Below are positions 1 through 4,236 of a stretch of 6,695 bases of DNA, piece by piece (positions within the stretch are counted from its first letter, which is position 1; each line of letters begins with the position of its first letter). The translations under genes were made by a program, and so were the position numbers. Source of the DNA: CAYRML01 sp050942825 (GTDB lineage Bacteria > Bacillota > Dehalobacteriia > UBA4068); the NCBI GenBank assembly GCA_050942825.1, contig JBMNOA010000067.1, forward strand, positions 1 to 6,695. The letters run 5' to 3'. The notes beneath the pieces were generated by a model, which saw only the letters and a program-made list of their open reading frames with translations, was not told the DNA's origin and did no database searches.

Positions 1-2
1 AA

Positions 3-1142
3 ATGCATATTTTTAAAAAAGAATATCAACAATTGCTTTGCCGGGCAAAAAGAATAGTAATAAAAATTGGCACCAGCAGTCTAACCGATTCTAAGGGCAA
101 CTTGGATCTAGAAAAAATGAGGATTTTGACTGAACAAATAGCCTTATTGAGCCAAGAAGGTCGGCAAATGATTTTAGTAACATCAGGAGCCGTAGGGGCA
201 GGAATGGGCAAAATGAACCTGCCACAAAAACCTTTATCTATACCCCAAACGCAGGCTTTGGCAGCTATCGGTCAAGGACTGCTGATGCAGAATTATGAGA
301 AATTGTTCCATAAATATGATTTGACGGTAGCACAAATTCTTTTAACTAAAGATGATTTTTCGCAGCGAGAACGCTATTTAAATGCCAGAAATACTATTTT
401 GGCCCTTTTAAATTATCAAGCAATCCCTATTATCAACGAAAATGACACCATTGCTATCGAAGAAATCAAATTTGGGGACAATGATACTTTGGCTTCATTG
501 GTAGCAGGTCTACTATCAGCGGACTTGCTGATAATACTATCCGATGTAGAAGGTTTTTATACAGGAGACCCCAAAAAAGACACTAATGCCAAACTTATTC
601 CCGTTATTGAGGACCTAACAGATGAAATTATCGCTTCCGCAGGTGATGCAGGTAGCAAATTTGCTTCGGGCGGAATGATAACCAAGTTACAGGCGGCAGC
701 TATAGCCAATGCTCAAGGCATTCCTATGGTTTTGACGCAAAGCAACATCCCTGATATATTAATACAACTAACTGGTGGTAAATGTCCGGGAACTCTTTTT
801 CTACCTAATAAACACCCCTTAGGTAGCAAAAAAGGATGGCTGGCTTTCGGCAGTCATCCGGAAGGAAAAGTATTTGTAGACAGTGGAGCTGAAAAGGCTA
901 TTCTGGAACAAGGTAGCAGCCTTCTGGCAACGGGTATTATCCGAGTAGATGGAAATTTTCTGCGAGGAGCAGTAATAAGTATCATCGGTAAAAAGGGGGA
1001 AATCGCCCGCGGTATTACCAATTATAGTTCTCAGGATATAGAACTGATAATGGGACAACATAGCAGCAAAATCAAACAATTATTAAACTATGCCCACGAG
1101 ATGGAAGTCGTGCATAGGGATCATCTGTCCCTTACAATATAA
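3..1142 (+). CDS. proB: Glutamate 5-kinase (ProB) with C-terminal PUA domain
   Basis: This cytoplasmic enzyme phosphorylates L-glutamate with ATP to gamma-glutamyl phosphate, the first and usually proline-inhibited step of proline synthesis. The amino-acid-kinase domain covers about residues 15-265. It shows the N-terminal motif VIKIGTSSLT (19-28), VTSGAVGAG (59-67), the glutamate-binding segment INENDTIAIEEIKFGDND (144-161), SDVEGFYTGDP (180-190) and GGMITK (223-228). A PUA domain follows at about 279-362, and the HRDHLSL tail is typical of the family. The length of 379 residues is slightly above the usual 365-370 because of about 10 extra N-terminal residues. The ATG lies two bases from the window edge, so its ribosome binding site cannot be seen and a start further upstream cannot be excluded. 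proA follows after 35 bases on the same strand, as in the common proBA operon. The usual GTGGM motif reads ASGGM here (221-225), a mild variation. Confidence 0.96.
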   Translation: MHIFKKEYQQLLCRAKRIVIKIGTSSLTDSKGNLDLEKMRILTEQIALLSQEGRQMILVTSGAVGAGMGKMNLPQKPLSIPQTQALAAIGQGLLMQNYEKLFHKYDLTVAQILLTKDDFSQRERYLNARNTILALLNYQAIPIINENDTIAIEEIKFGDNDTLASLVAGLLSADLLIILSDVEGFYTGDPKKDTNAKLIPVIEDLTDEIIASAGDAGSKFASGGMITKLQAAAIANAQGIPMVLTQSNIPDILIQLTGGKCPGTLFLPNKHPLGSKKGWLAFGSHPEGKVFVDSGAEKAILEQGSSLLATGIIRVDGNFLRGAVISIIGKKGEIARGITNYSSQDIELIMGQHSSKIKQLLNYAHEMEVVHRDHLSLTI

Positions 1143-1177
1143 ACAAAAATGTTATAAATAAATCCGGGAGGTCAAAA

Positions 1178-2446
1178 ATGAACAAACCTATACAAGAAAA
1201 AGATGTCTTATTAGAACAAGCCATATTAGCAAAAAAAGCTTCCAGAAAGTTAGCAGTTATGTCAACTGAAACAAAAAACAGGATCCTATTAAATATGGCC
1301 GATGCCTTGGAACAAGAAACCGATTTCATCATCGAGGCCAACAGCTTAGACATGGAAAGTGAAAGAAAAAAAGGTACTGATGCTGGAATCCTGGATCGGC
1401 TACTGCTTACTCCGGAACGTATTTCTGAGATGGCTAACGGGCTACGCTCCTTGGCAGGTTTAGCAGATCCTATAGGCAAGATAGAATCCATGTCGAAGGC
1501 AGCCCAAGGTATTCAAGTAGGAAAAATGAGGGTGCCTCTAGGCGTCGTTGCCGTCATCTACGAAGCCAGACCTAATGTTACTACGGATGTGGCAGGTATC
1601 TGCCTAAAAACCGGTAATGCTGTAATACTGCGTGGCTCCAGCAGTGCTATAAATTCCAATAAAGCAATCGCATCTATCTTATCAGTTACGGCAATCTCTT
1701 CCGGCGCCCCTAATGGCGCTATCCAACTCATTGAAGATACCAGCAGGGAAACTTCCAATCGTCTGATGCGTTTAAATGACTATATAGATGTTCTGATCCC
1801 TAGAGGCGGCGGAGGATTGATCAAAACAGTGGTAGAAAATGCCTCCGTACCGGTAATAGAAACAGGTACGGGCAATTGCCATATCTATGTGGATAAATAT
1901 GCGGATCTGGAAATGGCTGCCAACATTACTCTTAATGCCAAATGTCAAAGGCCTGCCGTTTGCAATGCCGCCGAAACTCTATTAGTTCATCAGGATGTAG
2001 CAATGGAATTTTTGCCTACTTTCGGCCAAATGCTGGCTGAAAAAGGTGTCGAAGTGCGTGGCTGTCCTGTCACCTGCCACTATATCCCCCAAGCCAAAGA
2101 AGCTTCAGAAGATGATTACTATAAAGAATTCCTCTCCCTTATATTAGCTGTCAAGGTGGTTAACAGCTTGGATGAGGCTATGGATCATATTGCCCGATAT
2201 AGTAGCGGACATTCTGAAGCTATCATTACTAATGATTATGGTCGCTCTTGGAAATTTTTAAACGGTGTAGACTCGGCCGCGGTTTATGTCAACGCTTCCA
2301 CACGTTTTACTGATGGCTTCCAGTATGGGTTTGGGGCAGAAATAGGCATCAGCACACAAAAAATACATGCTAGAGGACCCATGGGATTGGAACAAATGAC
2401 CACTTATAAATACATCATTATCGGGCAAGGACAAGCGCGCAACTAA
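1178..2446 (+). CDS. proA: Gamma-glutamyl phosphate reductase (ProA)
   Basis: ProA reduces gamma-glutamyl phosphate with NADPH to glutamate 5-semialdehyde, which cyclises to pyrroline-5-carboxylate; ProC, not in this window, completes proline. The protein is 422 residues against about 415-417 in well-known homologues, so it is full length. Visible family motifs are GVVAVIYEARPNVTTDVAG (122-140) and NAVILRGSSSA (147-157) in the cofactor domain, PRGGGGLI in the middle, and TGTGNCH before the catalytic segment RPAVCNAAET, whose cysteine (C262) is the expected nucleophile of this aldehyde-dehydrogenase superfamily. The C-terminus carries GAEIGISTQKIHARGPMGLE, the standard ending. A clear Shine-Dalgarno sequence GGGAGG (1166-1171) lies 6 bases before the ATG. 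It is probably cotranscribed with proB, and the operon ends at the hairpin just downstream. Confidence 0.97.
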   Translation: MNKPIQEKDVLLEQAILAKKASRKLAVMSTETKNRILLNMADALEQETDFIIEANSLDMESERKKGTDAGILDRLLLTPERISEMANGLRSLAGLADPIGKIESMSKAAQGIQVGKMRVPLGVVAVIYEARPNVTTDVAGICLKTGNAVILRGSSSAINSNKAIASILSVTAISSGAPNGAIQLIEDTSRETSNRLMRLNDYIDVLIPRGGGGLIKTVVENASVPVIETGTGNCHIYVDKYADLEMAANITLNAKCQRPAVCNAAETLLVHQDVAMEFLPTFGQMLAEKGVEVRGCPVTCHYIPQAKEASEDDYYKEFLSLILAVKVVNSLDEAMDHIARYSSGHSEAIITNDYGRSWKFLNGVDSAAVYVNASTRFTDGFQYGFGAEIGISTQKIHARGPMGLEQMTTYKYIIIGQGQARN

Positions 2447-2471
2447 TAACAAGCAAATTGGAAATCTAATA

Positions 2472-2517
2472 TAAATACTAAAAAGCTCACCTAATCGGGT
2501 GAGCTTTTTAGTATTTA
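2472..2517. terminator. Bidirectional intrinsic terminator between proA and desulfoferrodoxin
   Basis: There is a perfect 20-bp inverted repeat (2472-2491 against 2498-2517) with a 6-base loop TAATCG. The loop-proximal core, AGCTCACC paired with GGTGAGCT, is G+C richer. It is flanked by an A run (2480-2484) and a T run (2505-2509), so either strand gives a stem followed by a U tract. It starts 25 bases after the proA stop and ends 23 bases beyond the stop of the convergent desulfoferrodoxin gene. It therefore most likely terminates both transcripts. Confidence 0.93.
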
Positions 2518-2540
2518 ATCTAATTCATTTTATTTTATAT

Positions 2541-2945
2541 CTACTTGTTATTAGCGCCTGTAAAAACTACAGTTTTCCATAATCCATGTAAGTTACAATA
2601 AGCATATGCAGCGACCGGAGTATCATCTATAACAGTAAATCTAGCTTCCGGTTCGGCAGCTATTTTCAAACATTTGCGTTGGCCGCCATTTTGGGTTTGC
2701 AAATAAATCCAGCTAATATAATGGGCCTCAATCATAGGATGTGGATCACTACCAATTTTGACAGAGATTGTATTGTCTTCTATAGAAGCTACAGGTACAT
2801 GTTTTTCCCGCGAAGCATCAACCGTATTAGGCTCTAAGTAAGTCATGGGTTCACCGCAGCAATAAATTTCTACTCCTGAATCTTCGATTAGCCCGATCAG
2901 ATTACCACAATGCTCACATAGAAAAAATTTTTGATCGCCGCACAT
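2541..2945 (-). CDS. dfx: Desulfoferrodoxin, two-iron superoxide reductase
   Basis: This enzyme reduces superoxide to hydrogen peroxide in the cytoplasm without making oxygen, taking electrons usually from rubredoxin; it is typical of anaerobes. The 134-residue protein has the whole class I architecture. An N-terminal desulforedoxin domain carries the rubredoxin-like iron site C10-x2-C13 and C29-C30. The C-terminal catalytic domain has the Fe(His4Cys) ligands H49, H69, H75, C117 and H120. The conserved E47-K48-H49 triad sits in EKHVP, and the ending YCNLHGLWK is classical. A strong AAAGGAGG (2954-2961) lies 8 bases before the ATG. The gene has its own likely promoter upstream and converges on proA, sharing the hairpin terminator. 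No rubredoxin or rubrerythrin gene lies next to it in this window. The assignment is secure from the motifs; in vivo electron donor and induction by oxygen are inferences. Confidence 0.97.
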   Translation of the reverse strand: MCGDQKFFLCEHCGNLIGLIEDSGVEIYCCGEPMTYLEPNTVDASREKHVPVASIEDNTISVKIGSDPHPMIEAHYISWIYLQTQNGGQRKCLKIAAEPEARFTVIDDTPVAAYAYCNLHGLWKTVVFTGANNK

Positions 2946-3005
2946 AATTTCAACCTCCTTTAAAAATTCATGTTTTGCAAACCATTATCAGTTTGTTGTA
3001 ATATT

Positions 3006-3034
3006 AGTATAGCATATAAAATTTAGAAAATGAA
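3006..3034 (-). promoter_or_regulatory. Probable sigma-A promoter of the desulfoferrodoxin gene
   Basis: On the minus strand the -10 box is TATACT (3011-3006), preceded by TGC (3014-3012), which makes an extended -10. A TTCATT -35 hexamer (3034-3029) sits 17 bases upstream. The -35 matches the consensus in only 3 of 6 positions, but the extended -10 may compensate. The leader to the ATG would be about 55 bases. The gap of 155 bases from the preceding gene on this strand makes a separate promoter expected. Confidence 0.5.
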
Positions 3035-3048
3035 TAATTACTAATAAT

Positions 3049-3073
3049 AAAAAATAATAAATTTTTTTATTAT
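3049..3073 (-). terminator. Weak A/U-only hairpin after the AlkD-like gene
   Basis: Read on the minus strand, about 27 bases after the AlkD-like stop codon, ATAATAAA (3073-3066) pairs with TTTATTAT (3061-3054) across a 4-base loop and runs directly into a T tract (through 3049). The position is right for a terminator of the 3101-4058 operon. The stem has no G-C pairs and lies in DNA that is almost all A and T, so it could be chance. Confidence 0.25.
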
Positions 3074-3100
3074 AAATAATTAATATAAAAAAACATATTC

Positions 3101-3835
3101 CTATTTTCTTTTCATCTTTCTGATCATATTCTTATCATCTATTGTCACTCTTTGAGACTCTATGATCTTTTGCAAAGCTTTATTATATGTAAAATTATCA
3201 AGCGAATTGTCTTTGAGATAAGCAATAGTTTTTTGCCGGTATTTAATGAAACACATCGAAAGAGCCCATGCTAAAGCCATTTTTACATAGTATCCATCAT
3301 GTTTTATACTGTCAAAAATGTTAAAAAGCTCCTCCACATAATCATCATCTATAAAATATAGCATCAGCATCACTGTCACAAATCGCAATTCAAATTCCCG
3401 ATCGGATAATAGATATTTTTGTAAAAAAGCATACATCTCAGGCTTATTTTTATAAACAAATTTTAGACCGGCGCAAAAGGTATCACAAACAGCCCAATTA
3501 TTGATCTGAGGTACAAAATCACTAATCAAGCTCAGCATTTCTTGGGTGTCGATATCTTTACCGACTTTGATATGGCCAATAACGGCAGCCTGGAGCAGCA
3601 ATTCTTCATGACTTTGAGCGCCCGCTAGATGCAAATACTGTCGCCAATTACCTTTAGCAATTTGTTTGGCCAAGCTTTGTATCACAGGCATAGGTACACC
3701 GATGACATTGACTGTATTAGGTATCAGCTTCTTAGAAAAAGCGCGGAATTTTTCATCAGCTAAAAATTTCATATACTCGACAAGCGACTGATAATCAAGG
3801 TTGGTCCACTCTTCTCTCTTAAACTGTTGAGTCAT
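3101..3835 (-). CDS. AlkD-family DNA alkylation repair protein (HEAT-like repeat DNA glycosylase)
   Basis: The protein resembles the AlkD/DNA_alkylation family (PF08713). Members are all-helical solenoids of HEAT-like repeats that wrap DNA and excise positively charged alkylated purines such as 3-methyladenine and 7-methylguanine. It has 244 residues, close to AlkD of Bacillus cereus (about 237). The N-terminal part contains the family's GVPMPVIQSLAKQIAK (46-61). The segment NNWAVCD gives W114 and D118 with the W-x3-D spacing of the AlkD catalytic pair W109/D113. R151 (in ELRFVTVML) and W190 (in MALAWALS) are likely counterparts of R148 and W187. The C-terminus is lysine and arginine rich. 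An AGGAAG ribosome binding site (3842-3847) lies 6 bases before the ATG. The gene starts 19 bases after the YnzC-like gene, so the two are probably cotranscribed. Several homologues are catalytically altered, so activity is inferred, not shown. Confidence 0.87.
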   Translation of the reverse strand: MTQQFKREEWTNLDYQSLVEYMKFLADEKFRAFSKKLIPNTVNVIGVPMPVIQSLAKQIAKGNWRQYLHLAGAQSHEELLLQAAVIGHIKVGKDIDTQEMLSLISDFVPQINNWAVCDTFCAGLKFVYKNKPEMYAFLQKYLLSDREFELRFVTVMLMLYFIDDDYVEELFNIFDSIKHDGYYVKMALAWALSMCFIKYRQKTIAYLKDNSLDNFTYNKALQKIIESQRVTIDDKNMIRKMKRK

Positions 3836-3854
3836 TTTTAGCTTCCTATTCTAT

Positions 3855-4058
3855 TTAATGTTTCTTTTGCAGCTTGGTTTTACGTCCCGCTTCATCCACA
3901 ATATAGATATTATCACAACTGGCTCGAAGATTTGTTTTAATTGCTTCCACATATTCTTTACGCAACAGATCCCGCTCTTTGATTTCCTCTTGGCTTAATC
4001 CCGCATGTTTTGCTTTATGAGCCAATTGATTGATGCGGTCGATTTTTTCTTTGTTCAT
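3855..4058 (-). CDS. ynzC: DUF896/UPF0291 family small protein, YnzC-like
   Basis: This 67-residue cytoplasmic protein matches the YnzC pattern: MNKEKIDRINQLAHKAK (1-17), then GLSQEE (20-25), LLRKEY (31-36), and a C-terminal NIYIVDEAGRK (50-60). In Bacillus YnzC the first half forms a two-helix hairpin and the tail is disordered; the biochemical function is unknown. In B. subtilis ynzC is the last gene of the LexA-controlled yneA-yneB-ynzC operon, which links the family to the SOS response. Here the neighbour is an AlkD-like repair gene 19 bases downstream instead. I chose the ATG at 4058 because AGGAG lies 8 bases upstream and homologues begin at this point. An in-frame GTG at 4067 would add only MCV and overlaps the ribosome binding site. 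No LexA box of the GAAC-N4-GTTC type is visible upstream. Confidence 0.86.
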   Translation of the reverse strand: MNKEKIDRINQLAHKAKHAGLSQEEIKERDLLRKEYVEAIKTNLRASCDNIYIVDEAGRKTKLQKKH

Positions 4059-4066
4059 TACACACA

Positions 4067-4071
4067 CTCCT
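4067..4071 (-). promoter_or_regulatory. Ribosome binding site fixing the YnzC-like start
   Basis: AGGAG on the minus strand lies 8 bases before the ATG at 4058. It overlaps the alternative GTG codon at 4067-4065, which rules that codon out as the practical start. Confidence 0.75.
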
Positions 4072-4081
4072 ACTTTTTATG

Positions 4082-4121
4082 AAGTATATATCATTAATTA
4101 TAGCTTATAACAAATATACTT
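4082..4121. repeat. 8-bp inverted repeat bracketing the ynzC promoter -10 box
   Basis: AAGTATAT (4082-4089) and its exact reverse complement ATATACTT (4114-4121) are separated by 24 bases. The arm centres are 32 bases apart, about three helical turns, and the dyad centre (near 4101-4102) falls in the TATAAT box of the candidate minus-strand promoter. It could be a two-site operator; chance in AT-rich DNA is the alternative. Confidence 0.4.
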
Positions 4122-4125
4122 TCTA
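4097..4125 (-). promoter_or_regulatory. Candidate promoter of the ynzC-alkD operon
   Basis: On the minus strand a perfect TATAAT (4102-4097) has TAGAAA (4125-4120) 17 bases upstream, matching 4 of 6 positions of TTGACA. The leader to the ATG at 4058 would be about 32 bases. The region is very AT rich, so -10-like hexamers occur by chance, but the spacing and position are right. Confidence 0.45.
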
Positions 4126-4172
4126 TAACTAATACATCACCTAGCGGATATATATTTATTATTTTTTATGTT

Positions 4173-4194
4173 AATTATTATATAATTATTATAT
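4173..4194. repeat. 11-bp perfect tandem repeat containing a 7-1-7 palindrome
   Basis: AATTATTATAT occurs twice head to tail (4173-4183 and 4184-4194). Within this block, 4180-4194 reads ATATAAT-T-ATTATAT, a perfect inverted repeat of two 7-mers around one base. It matches the PerR-type box TTATAAT-N-ATTATAA at every position except the two ends. It lies 43 bases before the start of the LuxR-type gene and contains a TATAAT hexamer. It may be an operator over that gene's promoter. The block has no G or C, so coincidence is a real possibility. Confidence 0.4.
4181..4186 (+). promoter_or_regulatory. Possible -10 box of the LuxR-type regulator gene
   Basis: A perfect TATAAT lies 50 bases before the ATG at 4237. 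No convincing -35 hexamer is found 16-18 bases upstream (ATTATT is the 17-base candidate). If this is the promoter it would be weak or activator-dependent. TACTAT at 4195-4200 is an alternative -10. Confidence 0.25.
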
Positions 4195-4236
4195 TACTAT
4201 ATCAATTAGCTACATTTTTATAAGGATGGTGTAATT

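Noticed and set aside
26..211. Minus-strand open frame of 61 codons within proB
   Set aside because: It lies wholly opposite the well-supported proB gene, resembles no family I know and has no ribosome binding site I could recognise.
819..1079. Minus-strand open frame of 86 codons opposite the PUA domain of proB
   Set aside because: The sense strand encodes a conserved PUA domain; the antisense product has no recognisable features.
1132..1491. Minus-strand open frame of 119 codons opposite the start of proA
   Set aside because: It covers the proB-proA junction and the proA ribosome binding site; its composition is that of an antisense shadow rich in Ser and Phe.
1558..1758. Minus-strand open frame of 66 codons opposite the proA cofactor domain
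   Set aside because: Fully antisense to conserved ProA motifs, with no independent support.
2258..2452. Minus-strand open frame of 64 codons opposite the proA 3' end
   Set aside because: Antisense to the conserved GAEIGIST region; no family resemblance.
3035..3100. AT-only stretch as a replication origin or small RNA gene
   Set aside because: No DnaA boxes, no ordered iterons and no stable structured element; low complexity explains it.
4059..4067. GTG at 4067 as start of the YnzC-like gene (70 residues)
   Set aside because: The codon overlaps the AGGAG ribosome binding site, and homologues start at the ATG at 4058.
4059..4236. LexA/SOS box upstream of the YnzC-like gene
   Set aside because: No GAAC-N4-GTTC or close variant was found in the whole intergenic region.
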